A stretch of 64,000 nt of DNA, taken from contig CAXXWF010000001.1 of NCBI GenBank assembly GCA_963665865.2, forward strand, positions 558,001 to 622,000, in the 5' to 3' direction. A program made the position numbers and the translations under genes. Source of the DNA: PHAA01 sp963665865 (GTDB lineage: Bacteria > Bacillota > Syntrophomonadia > Syntrophomonadales > Syntrophomonadaceae). Under the pieces are notes generated by a model. That model was not told where the DNA came from and ran no database searches. It saw only the letters and a list, made by a program, of their open reading frames with translations. This document shows, in pieces, positions 34,860-43,817 of the stretch (positions are counted from its first letter, which is position 1; every line of letters begins with the position of its first letter).

Positions 34860-35106
34860 TCTTAATCCCCAGTTCTCCTTCCACTTCCTCGATAGTAAGC
34901 CATCCTTTTTCTTTTCCCGCCTGCTCTCCCTGGGCGAGTTGTGACATCAATTTCAGTGAAGCCTTTAATTTTTCATATTCGTTAATATCAACAATGGCAA
35001 ATTTTCCTCGGCCATTTTTGGTTAAATACACTGGCTCACCTACAGCAATATCTCGTAGGACTTCATTGTAATTCCTTAAATCGGAGATGGGTTTGATATT
35101 TGGCAT
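34852..35106 (-). CDS. Phd/YefM family antitoxin
   Basis: An 84-residue antitoxin. The N-terminal DNA-binding half contains KPISDLRNYNEVLRDI and EPVYLTKNGRGKFAIVDINE, the hallmark of Phd/YefM; the C-terminal tail (GEQAGKEKGWLTIEEVEGEL) would cap the toxin. It precedes the toxin and overlaps it. AGGAGTTATTATC is just upstream. Confidence 0.9.
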   Translation of the reverse strand: MPNIKPISDLRNYNEVLRDIAVGEPVYLTKNGRGKFAIVDINEYEKLKASLKLMSQLAQGEQAGKEKGWLTIEEVEGELGIKNV

Positions 35107-35491
35107 CGATAATAACTCCTTTCAGTGCTGTTAATATTGTACCCTTATTATTCGTAAAATACAACAGCAGTTTTAAAGTATTGCTTGATAAAAAGGGTTC
35201 TTCCAGCCTTTAATATCGAAAAATTGCAGAGAAGTGTCACCCATCTCTCCCATATCCCTCCTCCTGCAAAATCACTGCTGAAATCATTGCGTAATTGACA
35301 TTGCAGTCGGTAATACTAAATGGAAACTTGTAAAGTGAGTATAACTGTTTGACTAGGAAAAGAGCCGGTTCCTGATAGATAACCAGCAGAATCCGCTGGT
35401 TCTTATGCCCATAAAAGATGACTTCACCAATTTAGCCGCCAATATGTAATAGTATGTAATCATTTCTTTTGATATGGAGGAATTAAAAGCA
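35107..35491. other. intergenic region without a gene
   Basis: This gap holds the right copy of the 18-base direct repeat (35236-35253) and, near the end, the GGAGG box of the next gene. I see no convincing gene, RNA or terminator. Confidence 0.6.
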
Positions 35492-36055
35492 ATGCACTTA
35501 TGTAATTTGCCGGAACCGCAAAGGCAGATGTTCAATGCGATTCAGGAGACCCATAAACAGCTAACAGACATGAGATTGGAATACTGGATAAAATATGAGT
35601 TATTTGAACCCCAGTGGTGGTTTCTGCTCTTGTTGCTCGTTGTTCCCTGGTTAGTCTGGTATAAACTGGTTGATAAGGGGCGTATTAAAGACATTCTTCT
35701 TTATGGTGTTTTTGTTGCACTGGTCGCAACTTATCTGGATGCCATAGGCAATGAATTAGTATTATGGTCCTATCCCCATTCCTTAATGCCGCTTATGCCC
35801 AAATTGTTTCCAGTTGATCTCTCGTTATTGCCTGTAATCTTCATGCTCATCTATCAATATTTTCCGCAATGGAAGCCATTTATTATAGTATCTATATTAA
35901 CCTCACTTTTCAGTGCGGTAGTTGCAGAACCTATGTTTGTTTATCTGGGTATTTATGAAATGTACAAGTGGGAGTACTGGTATTCCTTTGTCATCTATAT
36001 AGTCCTTTCATTCAGTTTCAAGTGGATTAACCAAAAGCTGGATTTAAGAGTCTGA
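35492..36055 (+). CDS. CBO0543 family membrane protein (copy 2)
   Basis: A 187-residue membrane protein homologous to 26485-27087. The N-terminal amphipathic HKQLTDMRLEYWIKYELFE precedes helices with WSYPHSLMPLMPKLFPVD and PVIFMLIYQYFPQWKPF, and it ends FKWINQKLDLRV. ATG at 35492 is chosen for the GGAGG box 12 bases upstream; the earlier ATG (35474) lies within that box. Function unknown; the family is restricted to spore formers. It converges on the small leftward genes across a shared terminator. Confidence 0.82.
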   Translation: MHLCNLPEPQRQMFNAIQETHKQLTDMRLEYWIKYELFEPQWWFLLLLLVVPWLVWYKLVDKGRIKDILLYGVFVALVATYLDAIGNELVLWSYPHSLMPLMPKLFPVDLSLLPVIFMLIYQYFPQWKPFIIVSILTSLFSAVVAEPMFVYLGIYEMYKWEYWYSFVIYIVLSFSFKWINQKLDLRV

Positions 36056-36108
36056 GCAGAATAGATTACCTTTCATCACATGTGCGAAAGTAATGTTAGA
36101 AAAATAAA

Positions 36109-36156
36109 TGGATCTGATAAAACACAAGCAAAGTATGTTATCAGATCCAATTTTTA
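36109..36156. terminator. strong bidirectional terminator
   Basis: TGGATCTGATAA and TTATCAGATCCA arms (12 bases) around a 16-base loop, with T-runs on both strands (ATTTTTATT rightward, ATTTATTTTT leftward). It closes the CBO0543 gene and the leftward micro-gene unit. Confidence 0.85.
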
Positions 36157-36180
36157 TTAATATATTTACCGTTTGCCATA

Positions 36181-36351
36181 TTATAGCTCACTGCCTGATC
36201 CATTGTTGTACAGGTACAGCATTCTATCTCTTGCATTTCTTGGCCTACTGGGTACACTGATGGTCACCAGCTGCTCCTCATTTCTTTCATTCATAGTTTT
36301 AAAAGTAACTTTGTTGGGATCAGTGGCATACATATTTCTCGCCATACTCAT
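36181..36351 (-). CDS. micro-protein (tandem copy A)
   Basis: A 56-residue basic protein starting MSMARNMYATDPNKVTFK, followed by TMNERNEEQLVTISVPSRPR and NARDRMLYLYNNGSGSEL. The ATG lies behind GGGAGGTGTTTTCA. It shares most of its sequence with the next upstream gene (copy B), so the pair is a tandem duplication kept open and conserved at protein level. I do not recognise a family. Confidence 0.75.
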   Translation of the reverse strand: MSMARNMYATDPNKVTFKTMNERNEEQLVTISVPSRPRNARDRMLYLYNNGSGSEL

Positions 36352-36400
36352 TGAAAACACCTCCCTTAAATTTATATTGCCATCATCTGTTATCTTTTAG

Positions 36401-36568
36401 CTAAATGCCTTGTCCGCCATGGTTGTATAAGTACATCATTCTTTCTCTTGCGTTTCTTGGCCTGCCGGGTACCCTGATAGTCACTAGCTGCTCTTCATTA
36501 CTTTCATTCATCGTTTTGAAAGTGACCTTGTTGGGATCAGTGGCATACATATTTCTCGCCATAGTCAT
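36401..36568 (-). CDS. micro-protein (tandem copy B)
   Basis: A 55-residue paralogue of copy A: MTMARNMYATDPNKVTFK, TMNESNEEQLVTIRVPGRPR, NARERMMYLYNHGGQGI. Its Shine-Dalgarno region AAAGGAGGTGTTTTCA is the same as that of copy A (GGGAGG in A). Nearly all differences between A and B are conservative or synonymous, which indicates selection on the protein. Unknown function. Confidence 0.75.
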   Translation of the reverse strand: MTMARNMYATDPNKVTFKTMNESNEEQLVTIRVPGRPRNARERMMYLYNHGGQGI

Positions 36569-36677
36569 TGAAAACACCTCCTTTAATTTTTATTACCGTT
36601 TCTCTCTGGAGTCTAGGGATTGTAACATCGTTGTTGAAATAGTAGACTAGTTTTTTATCTAAATAATTCCTTGACAT
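36537..36677 (-). CDS. micro-protein upstream of the tandem pair
   Basis: A 46-residue frame read leftward, MSRNYLDKKLVYYFNNDVTI then PRLQRETVIKIKGGVFNDYG, with an excellent GGGGAGGTGAAAAAA box. It overlaps the first 32 bases of copy B in another frame. The first residues (MSRNY) resemble the MARNMY start of the copies, so it may be a diverged or frame-disrupted third member. Coding is supported mainly by the ribosome binding site. Confidence 0.5.
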   Translation of the reverse strand: MSRNYLDKKLVYYFNNDVTIPRLQRETVIKIKGGVFNDYGEKYVCH

Positions 36678-37044
36678 TTTTTTCACCTCCCCATGGTTTC
36701 ACTTTTGCTGCTTCTAATCTGAGTTGAATTCGGGCTAATACTTTTTGTTAAATTCATCTTCGTTAACTACTTCAATTTATTTGGTTTGTTGACTGTATGT
36801 AAAGCAAGCAGCGTGCCAACTTTGAAAAAAATTCACAAAAAGACTTTTTAGCTTTTAAAGATGTCTATATTACGGCATTTGAAATTACTAAATAAATTTG
36901 AAACAATTGTATAAGTATTTTTGCAAGTCTATTGCTACAGCTGTTTTATGTAGCACAACTGTAGCAATAGTGTTTAAAAGGTTGCGATGATGAGACACGT
37001 GTGATACACTTGATACAAGGAATTCATTGGGGGAAGGGTTGAGT
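36678..37044. promoter_or_regulatory. divergent promoter region with inverted repeat
   Basis: An AT-rich gap between the micro-genes and the sigma-54 activator. At 36931-36941 and 36960-36970 lie perfect 11-base inverted arms TATTGCTACAG/CTGTAGCAATA with an 18-base spacer. TGTAGCA also appears twice as direct copies (36950 and 36961). It could be an operator for the activator or a stem-loop. No clear -24/-12 sigma-54 promoter was seen. Confidence 0.45.
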
Positions 37045-39735
37045 ATGAACGACTTTATCCAAACCATAGGGATTAAAGAGGAGAATTGTACCAATTGTCA
37101 CCAGTGCCTGGCTGTCTGTCCCGTAAAAATTTGCAATAACGGCAGCGGTGATGTGATTAAATTTAATAATAATTTGTGTATAGGCTGTGGGCGCTGTATT
37201 GAGGCGTGTGTCAAAAGCCACGGGGGAATTGGCGCTAAAAGCGCTCGCTATGCCATCGATGATGCTCCTGAGTTTGTGCAAGCTTTATCTCATAAGGAGA
37301 TCGTGGCTTTAGTTGCCCCATCGGCTCAGAGCAATTTTAACCTAAATAAATTAATCACCGCACTAAAACGATTGGGAATCAAGCAGGTCTATGATGTCTC
37401 CCTGGGTGCGGAAATTACGATTGCTCTTTACCATGAAATCATTCAAAATGGTCAAGCCCAGCTTCCTTTGATTGCGACTCCCTGCCCATCCGTGGTCAAG
37501 TATATTAGGCTGAATCATCCTCGCTTGATTGAACACTTGGCGCCTATAGGCAGCCCGGTTAATAACCTAGCCGTTTATGTACGTGATTTACATCCGGATG
37601 CAGAGCTGGCTTTTATTTCTCCATGTTTGGAGAAACGCCGAGAGTTTCAGGCTACTGGCATGGTCCAATATAATGTCACTTTCGAATCCATCCAAAACAT
37701 TTTGGGCCAGCGGGCTATTGATATGAATTCATTGGAAGACGGCGCCTTTGATAATGTTGTTGCTGCCGGAATTGCTACCAATTTTTCGACTCCCGGTGGG
37801 TTGAAAGAATCTTACTTATTTCACTATCCCGATACACCAGCAAGTTCGATTACTAGGGTGGAAGGACGGTCTGTTTTTGAGGATTATCTGCGAAGGCTAG
37901 AGAAGTCCATAATTGCGGGCAAGCCTAAGCTTCCACTTATTATTGACGTCTTGAGTTGTGAACAAGGATGCAACATGGGCGCCGGCTGTATTAATAAGGT
38001 CATTGGTGAAGTAGAATATGAGATTGCGATCAGGTCGGAACAGGCGGTCAGTAACGAGCAAACTAATCATGAATTGGAAGAATTCTTGGCCGGGGTTATC
38101 AAGCAGTTTAATTTCGAATGCCGTGACTATAGTGATCTATCTGCTCAGAGCCGGCTCAATATACCTAAAGGCCGAGATTTGCAGGCAATATATATCGCCA
38201 TGCACAAAGTGGAAGAAAAAGACTTCCGCAATTGTGCAGCCTGCGGTTATAACTCCTGTTATCAAATGGCGGTAGCAGTTTATAATGGGCTAAACAAAGT
38301 ACAGAATTGCCACTTATACCAGGAAAAAGAATTACGCATAGAACAGCAGGCTATACAGAATATGCATACGGAATTGACCTCTGTTTTCGATGCTATGTCC
38401 GATGGTCTATTGGTGCTCGACAAAGAGGGGCGGATTTCTCAATTCAATCCCGCCGCCCAAGAAATTGCCGGTTATGCCGATGAAGCTTTTATGGGTGTAC
38501 ATGTCATAGATCTATTCAGCGGCAAAGCCCCCTATACGATGAAACTCTTGGAAACTGGGGAACCTTTTAGTGACAGGGAGATATTAATCGATGGGGTTCG
38601 GGGCAAAATTCATGCTACTGCCTCAGGAAAACCCAAGTATGATGAGAACAACCAAGTTACCGGTGCCTCAATTATCCTAAGACCTATAGCCCGGGTACAA
38701 GAATTAGTAAATAAGATTAGCGGTGCTCAGGCCAGCTTTACTTTTGATTCACTAATCGGAGAAGACAAGAATCTAAAGAATTCAATCAGGATGGCTAAAA
38801 TAGCCAGTTCAAACAATTCTACAGTTCTCCTGCAAGCTGACAGCGGTACTGGTAAAGAAATATTTGCCCAAGCCATTCATAATGGCAGTTCGCGTAAAAA
38901 TGGTCCTTTTGTAGCTATTAACTGCGCTGCTATACCGAGAGAATTGGTAGGCAGCGAACTATTTGGTTATGTAGATGGTGCATTCACCGGAGCCAGGAGA
39001 GGAGGAAGACCGGGCAAATTCGAACTGGCCAATAAAGGAACCCTCTTCTTGGATGAAATTGGAGATATGCCATTGGAGCAGCAAGCCATGTTGCTGCGGG
39101 CTATCCAGGAAAAGGCTGTTTTAAGGGTTGGCGGTGATACCCAGATAAACGTGGATGTAAGAATAATCGCGGCCACTAATCAGGACTTGCTGGAATTGGT
39201 AGGCCAGGGAAGGTTCAGGGCCGATCTTTATTACCGGCTGAACGTGGTCAGAATTTCAATCCCCGCATTAAAGGATAGACGTGATGACATTAAACTTTTG
39301 TTCGAACATTTCGTCAAGGACATGTCACCACGGTTTAACAAGCGTATTACGGAGATAGATAGCGACGTCATGAAGTGTCTGAAAACCTACTATTGGCCCG
39401 GAAATATTCGTGAACTGCAGAACGTACTGGAGAGGACTTTAATGCTAGCCGAGGATGGTCATATAACGGTAGATTGCCTGCCGCGGGAAGTTGTAGGTTT
39501 GAAGGATAATGATTCTATGGATGGGTATTCCGGGGAATACCGGGATTTTGCTGCACGGCCACCGTCAGTAGCCAACCGCAGTACCCGCAAATTGCAGGAT
39601 GGAGAACAGGAGAAGGAACGGATCGTCCGCACCTTAGATGGGTATGTGGGCAATGTAAGCAAGACTGCTGCCGTGTTGGGGATGTCACGCGCCACCTTGT
39701 ACAGGAAAATGAAACGCTATGATATCACCAATTAG
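37045..39735 (+). CDS. sigma-54-dependent activator with [FeFe]-hydrogenase-like sensor domain
   Basis: An 896-residue regulator. Two [4Fe-4S] ferredoxin motifs (NCTNCHQCLAVCP; LCIGCGRCIEAC) precede a hydrogenase-like domain in which the four cysteines matching the H-cluster ligands are kept: about Cys147 (TPCPS), Cys194 (SPCLEK), Cys305 and Cys309 (SCEQGC). The cysteine used for proton transfer in TSCCP is replaced by Pro. Next are a four-Cys Fe-S segment (NCAACGYNSC ... C, about 397-422), a PAS domain (about 445-545), an AAA+ domain with Walker A ADSGTGKE and GAFTGA (about 645-650), and a Fis-type helix-turn-helix (AVLGMSRATLYRKMKR). It probably senses H2 or redox state and activates sigma-54 genes elsewhere. 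Confidence 0.92.
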   Translation: MNDFIQTIGIKEENCTNCHQCLAVCPVKICNNGSGDVIKFNNNLCIGCGRCIEACVKSHGGIGAKSARYAIDDAPEFVQALSHKEIVALVAPSAQSNFNLNKLITALKRLGIKQVYDVSLGAEITIALYHEIIQNGQAQLPLIATPCPSVVKYIRLNHPRLIEHLAPIGSPVNNLAVYVRDLHPDAELAFISPCLEKRREFQATGMVQYNVTFESIQNILGQRAIDMNSLEDGAFDNVVAAGIATNFSTPGGLKESYLFHYPDTPASSITRVEGRSVFEDYLRRLEKSIIAGKPKLPLIIDVLSCEQGCNMGAGCINKVIGEVEYEIAIRSEQAVSNEQTNHELEEFLAGVIKQFNFECRDYSDLSAQSRLNIPKGRDLQAIYIAMHKVEEKDFRNCAACGYNSCYQMAVAVYNGLNKVQNCHLYQEKELRIEQQAIQNMHTELTSVFDAMSDGLLVLDKEGRISQFNPAAQEIAGYADEAFMGVHVIDLFSGKAPYTMKLLETGEPFSDREILIDGVRGKIHATASGKPKYDENNQVTGASIILRPIARVQELVNKISGAQASFTFDSLIGEDKNLKNSIRMAKIASSNNSTVLLQADSGTGKEIFAQAIHNGSSRKNGPFVAINCAAIPRELVGSELFGYVDGAFTGARRGGRPGKFELANKGTLFLDEIGDMPLEQQAMLLRAIQEKAVLRVGGDTQINVDVRIIAATNQDLLELVGQGRFRADLYYRLNVVRISIPALKDRRDDIKLLFEHFVKDMSPRFNKRITEIDSDVMKCLKTYYWPGNIRELQNVLERTLMLAEDGHITVDCLPREVVGLKDNDSMDGYSGEYRDFAARPPSVANRSTRKLQDGEQEKERIVRTLDGYVGNVSKTAAVLGMSRATLYRKMKRYDITN

Positions 39736-39764
39736 AACCTAGCCGCGACTCGAACATGAGAAGC

Positions 39765-39800
39765 CCCGATCCGGAATCATGGATAGGGTGATTTTTTATT
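39765..39800 (+). terminator. probable terminator
   Basis: CCC-GATCC and GGAT-AGGG arms with an eight-base loop followed by TTTTTTATT. The stem is interrupted by a one-base bulge. Confidence 0.5.
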
Positions 39801-39966
39801 AGAAGTCTGCTTACTGAAGTGGGTAGTCTTTTATCAGGTTACCCATCTTTTATTTATAATCTTGTTACGAGTACGAAGGCCCGATCACTGCTGTGATACC
39901 TATACAACCATTAGAAAATTTATGCTATACTGACAAGTACTTTGTTTTCAGAAAGGATAGTTAAGC

Positions 39967-41592
39967 ATGGCAAACATCTATGAAGAAATTAAATCACAGG
40001 TAGAAAATCGACGTACTTTTGCAATTATTTCCCATCCTGACGCAGGCAAGACTACCCTTACCGAGAAGCTGCTTCTTTTTGGCGGCGCTATTCGTTTGGC
40101 CGGTGAAGTCAAAGGGCGTAAGGTAAAAAAATATGCTACATCGGATTGGATGCAGATAGAAAAAGAACGTGGAATATCTGTTACCTCAAGTGCTATGCAG
40201 TTCGAATACCAAGGGCAGCACATAAACATCCTGGATACGCCGGGGCATCAGGACTTTAGCGAAGATACGTACCGTACTTTGACTGCAGCTGATAGTGCCG
40301 TGATGTTAATTGATGCAGCTAAAGGTGTAGAGGTACAGACCATTAAATTATTTAAGGTTTGCAGCCAACGTGGCATTCCCATTTTTACCTTTATCAATAA
40401 AATGGATCGTTACGGCAAGGAGCCCCTGGAGCTATTGGAAGAGTTGGAACGAGTTCTGGGGATTCGTTCCTGTCCAATGAATTGGCCCATCGGTATGGGT
40501 GATGAATTCTGTGGCATCTATGATAGGCAGAATAATCGAATCGAACTGTACCGACAGGATGGACAGAGGGACTTTGTATGTCCAGATCAACGTGGAGTGG
40601 AAGACCCGTCCATTCGAGATGTCATAGGTGATTCACTCTATAATAAGCTATGTGATGATATCGCCCTGCTGGATATTGCTGGCGACTCATTTGATCAAGA
40701 AAAAATTAGCAAGGGCAAACTCACTCCGGTTTATTTTGGCAGTGCCATCAACAAATTTGGAGTGCAGACTTTTCTGGACGAATTTTTGCAACTCGCTCCT
40801 GCTCCCCATGCACACATGAGCAGCATCGGGCCAGTTGATACTATCAAGACAGCCTTTTCCGGATTCATATTTAAGATCCAGGCAAATATGAATCCGGCCC
40901 ACCGCGATCGGATTGCGTTTTTACGGGTGTGTTCGGGTAAATTTGAAAGAGGTATGGCAGTCAACCATGTAAGAAGCGGAAAAAGGATTAAACTGGCCCA
41001 ACCCCAACAGTTCCTAGCCCAAGATCGGGATATTGTAGATGTGGCCTACCCGGGTGATATTATCGGATTACATGATTCAGGCAATTTTCGCATTGGGGAT
41101 ACACTGTGTGCTGAAGGTAGCTTTAAGTTTGAACGACTTCCCCAATTTCCACCAGAACATTTTGCCAGAGTGATAAACTTGAATGCGATGAAAACCAAGC
41201 AATGTCAAAAGGGTATAAACCAATTGGTTGAAGAAGGATCTGTCCAGGCTTTTCGCACCACCGACAGGATAGCCGACTTAATCTTAGGTGTGGTTGGCGA
41301 ATTGCAGTTTGAAGTATTTAGCTACCGGCTTAAAGCAGAATATGGGGCGGATATAAGGCTGCAGCGTCTGCCCTACCAAATGGCACGGTGGGTAGCTGCT
41401 GAGAATCGGATTGAAGTGAGTAAGCTTAGCAACCTGAGCAGTTTGTGTGTTACAGACCAGGATGATCGAATTGTGGTTCTTTGCGAAAGTGAATTTGCCC
41501 TAAGATGGTTGGAAGAAAAAAATGCCGACCTTGCATTTTATGCAAATGCTTATAAAGTAGATGATCATTATGAATTGTCCAACGCAACATAA
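39967..41592 (+). CDS. prfC: peptide chain release factor 3
   Basis: A 541-residue translational GTPase that recycles RF1/RF2. G-domain motifs are visible: G1 SHPDAGKTTLTEKLL (about 20), RGISVTSSAMQF (G2), DTPGHQDF (G3) and NKMDRYGK (G4). The RF3-specific LGVVGELQFEV lies near residue 440. Full length. ATG with AGAAAGGATAGTTAAGC upstream. Confidence 0.96.
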   Translation: MANIYEEIKSQVENRRTFAIISHPDAGKTTLTEKLLLFGGAIRLAGEVKGRKVKKYATSDWMQIEKERGISVTSSAMQFEYQGQHINILDTPGHQDFSEDTYRTLTAADSAVMLIDAAKGVEVQTIKLFKVCSQRGIPIFTFINKMDRYGKEPLELLEELERVLGIRSCPMNWPIGMGDEFCGIYDRQNNRIELYRQDGQRDFVCPDQRGVEDPSIRDVIGDSLYNKLCDDIALLDIAGDSFDQEKISKGKLTPVYFGSAINKFGVQTFLDEFLQLAPAPHAHMSSIGPVDTIKTAFSGFIFKIQANMNPAHRDRIAFLRVCSGKFERGMAVNHVRSGKRIKLAQPQQFLAQDRDIVDVAYPGDIIGLHDSGNFRIGDTLCAEGSFKFERLPQFPPEHFARVINLNAMKTKQCQKGINQLVEEGSVQAFRTTDRIADLILGVVGELQFEVFSYRLKAEYGADIRLQRLPYQMARWVAAENRIEVSKLSNLSSLCVTDQDDRIVVLCESEFALRWLEEKNADLAFYANAYKVDDHYELSNAT

Positions 41593-42501
41593 ACTAGGAA
41601 GCTTCGCCGAATTTGAGGTTAACTGAGAGATAAACGGACGGGCAGCGAAGTTGCATCAACGGTTCGGAAGGGTACATGGAAATTATTTACAAAAATTGAG
41701 GCGCTGCCTTTGTAAACAGCGATAATAAGGGTTTCAACATATATTTTATGTTGCTGGTATTTGGGAGGATCATCTCTGACACGGGTACTGATATCCATTA
41801 TCTGCAGCATTATATGAGAAACTTACATCTAAGACTCTGTTGAGGGACATAAAGGAGCTTACGGTTACTAATGTCTGAGAGTATATTTATAAAGCCAAAA
41901 TATGCTCTTATGAGCTTAATTTAATTGATTTTGTTGTGAAGAGGATGACCAAGATCGGAAAAAATGGTTTCAGGAACTACATGAGAATAGAACTGTTGGA
42001 CCAATCCGAGATATACATTTCACAAGGTAAAGTATATAATAAATAATAGTTAAAAAGTTCAATAATGACTCAACACCTCTTCTGATACTTTTCGGGTAAT
42101 CTTCTTTTTCTTCTATTCTTCCGTCAATCCATCAGGAACTAGATGGGTACAAATTAGACGCATGCAGAACAATCCTCTCAATTTTCTTTCTATTTTCTTT
42201 ACTTAAGCGACAGATAATTATAGGAGCTTAATAAATGCAGGTAGGTCCTGAAATTATCGTATTTATGCTTTCATTATACTGGTGAGTATTTAACGTAATC
42301 TAGAATCGAGTTTAGGTGTTGATGCTATTATATTGTCTCGCCTAGTTTTGTTTTACTTATGAAACTGTCAAAATCCATTTGGTGGCTGAGGCAGCTCTTG
42401 CAGTTTCAATTATATTAGACCGGGAGGCTGTCAACGACATTGATCCACAAGGGATTGAATGCAAAGTAATTCGTTGCTATGCAACCGAAGGAGGATTACA
42501 T

Positions 42502-42573
42502 ATGAATATTCTCAATGTTGGCACCTACTCACCGCAGCAATGTGGAATTGCGTCTTTCTCTAAAAATTTGAGG
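42502..42573 (+). pseudogene. truncated glycosyltransferase-like gene start
   Basis: An ATG behind GAAGGAGGATTACAT opens MNILNVGTYSPQQCGIASFS, closely matching the N-terminus of GT4-type glycosyltransferases (usual form MxILxVGTYPPxxCGIATF). The similarity stops after about 24 codons at a hairpin. The 3' part of the gene is missing, so this is a remnant. Confidence 0.55.
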
Positions 42574-42580
42574 TTCCACA

Positions 42581-42606
42581 GCCCTCTGCTCTCAATAGCA
42601 GAGGGC
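42581..42606 (+). terminator. hairpin at the truncation point
   Basis: Perfect GCCCTCTGCT/AGCAGAGGGC arms with a six-base loop, followed by ATATTATTA. It may act as a terminator. It sits directly where the glycosyltransferase similarity ends. Confidence 0.6.
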
Positions 42607-42949
42607 ATATTATTATAAAGGGGGACGGTTGTTAGCCTTAAGTCCAATTAGCAAAACTGACTCATCAAGCAATTGATTACTAGGAGGTGGGAGTTAAGCA
42701 GAGGGAATTATATTGACCAATAACTTTAATGTGATCAATATAATTTTCATTACTGAAAGTAAGTATTTATCAGCTAAAATATGTAATTCTGGTCTTAGAC
42801 CAAAGATAGCAGTCCGCTGCTAATTATTTCTTGAGAATAGTAATTTGCCCTGACTAGTCCCATACAAACAGGTATCAACCCTTCCCCAAAATGATCATTA
42901 GAAAGAAACAAAATCTGCCGTCAATTGTATTAGGAAGAAGGTGCAAATA

Positions 42950-43558
42950 ATGGGCAACTCACAAGACGGAAAACTAGAACTCCTATCAGATAAAAACAGT
43001 GTTTTGGTTTTGATTGATTATCAATCTGCCATGTTCAAAGGTGTTGGTTCAGGAGACAAACCTAAAATTAAAAATGCTGTGATATGCGCTGCAAAAGCTG
43101 CTCAAATATTAAACATCCCAGTTGTTCTAACAACAATAAATCCGGGGATGAATGGAGAGTTTATTAAGGAAATTGCAAATTTGTTTCCTGGACAAGAAAT
43201 ATATGCGAGAAAGATACCAAGTTTTGATGCTTTTGAAGATGATAATGTTCTAAATGCAGTCAAGAAAACCGGGAAAAAGAAAATTGTGATTTCCGGGCTA
43301 TGGACAAGTATGTGCTTTGCCTATACAGCCCTGCATGCCGTACTGGAGAATTATGAAGTATACGGGCTTATGGATGCTGCGGGTGATTCTACTCCTGAAG
43401 CCCATCATTATGGAATAAAGAGAATGCTGCAAGTTGGAGTGGTGCCAACTACTATCGAGTCACTGGTATCAGAGTGGATGCATGACTGGGGTAATCCCAA
43501 GGCAAGTGAATTAGTGAAAGAAGTTTATTCCAATTATGGTGCGATGATTGGCTTCTAG
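42950..43558 (+). CDS. isochorismatase-family cysteine hydrolase (YcaC-like)
   Basis: A 202-residue hydrolase of the isochorismatase/nicotinamidase superfamily. The catalytic triad can be seen: Asp in VLVLIDYQSAMF, Lys in ARKIPSFDAF, and the nucleophile Cys in SGLWTSMCFAYTALHA. The C-terminus (GDSTPEAHHYGIKRML) matches the YcaC subgroup, whose substrate is unknown. ATG at 42950 lies behind AAGGTGCAAATA; a GTG nine bases earlier is possible. Confidence 0.87.
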   Translation: MGNSQDGKLELLSDKNSVLVLIDYQSAMFKGVGSGDKPKIKNAVICAAKAAQILNIPVVLTTINPGMNGEFIKEIANLFPGQEIYARKIPSFDAFEDDNVLNAVKKTGKKKIVISGLWTSMCFAYTALHAVLENYEVYGLMDAAGDSTPEAHHYGIKRMLQVGVVPTTIESLVSEWMHDWGNPKASELVKEVYSNYGAMIGF

Positions 43559-43817
43559 ATATTAAGGAGTGGAAAAGAAAAAGCAAGAAAAACTTAAGGG
43601 GAGATTGAAGGCGTCAAATAAACCCACAATCGAATTGTTGCCAAGTGTAGTGCACAATTAACGGAATCTATCTTACCGTTGATCACATATTTCTCCAGAC
43701 CTATCAAGAGGAGAGCTGGTCGGATTAAAATCAACCTATTCGGCACTGTCAAGCGAATGAATAGGGCCCCATGAATTTGGAGGGACCAAATCTAATGATT
43801 GAAAAGGAGGTTTTTTT

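Larger units (their letters stand above)
34332..35253. repeat. direct repeats flanking the Phd/ParE module
   Basis: GTCACCTATCTCTCCCAT at 34332-34349 and GTCACCCATCTCTCCCAT at 35236-35253 differ at one of 18 positions and bracket the toxin-antitoxin pair. They could mark the edges of an inserted block or a duplication; no integrase is present. Confidence 0.5.
41593..42949. other. decayed non-coding stretch with gene fragments
   Basis: Over 1.3 kb without an intact gene. It contains a 33-residue frame at 41945-42046 (MTKIGKNGFRNYMRIELL) without a recognisable family. At 42502-42573 is a truncated glycosyltransferase-like start, and at 42581-42606 a strong hairpin. Base composition is AT-rich and stops are frequent. 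I see no RNA gene. Confidence 0.6.

Noticed and set aside
36173..36650. Two rightward frames of 75 and 81 codons that look like membrane proteins
   Set aside because: They are the antisense of the tandem micro-genes; the leftward frames have ribosome binding sites and conserved protein sequence.
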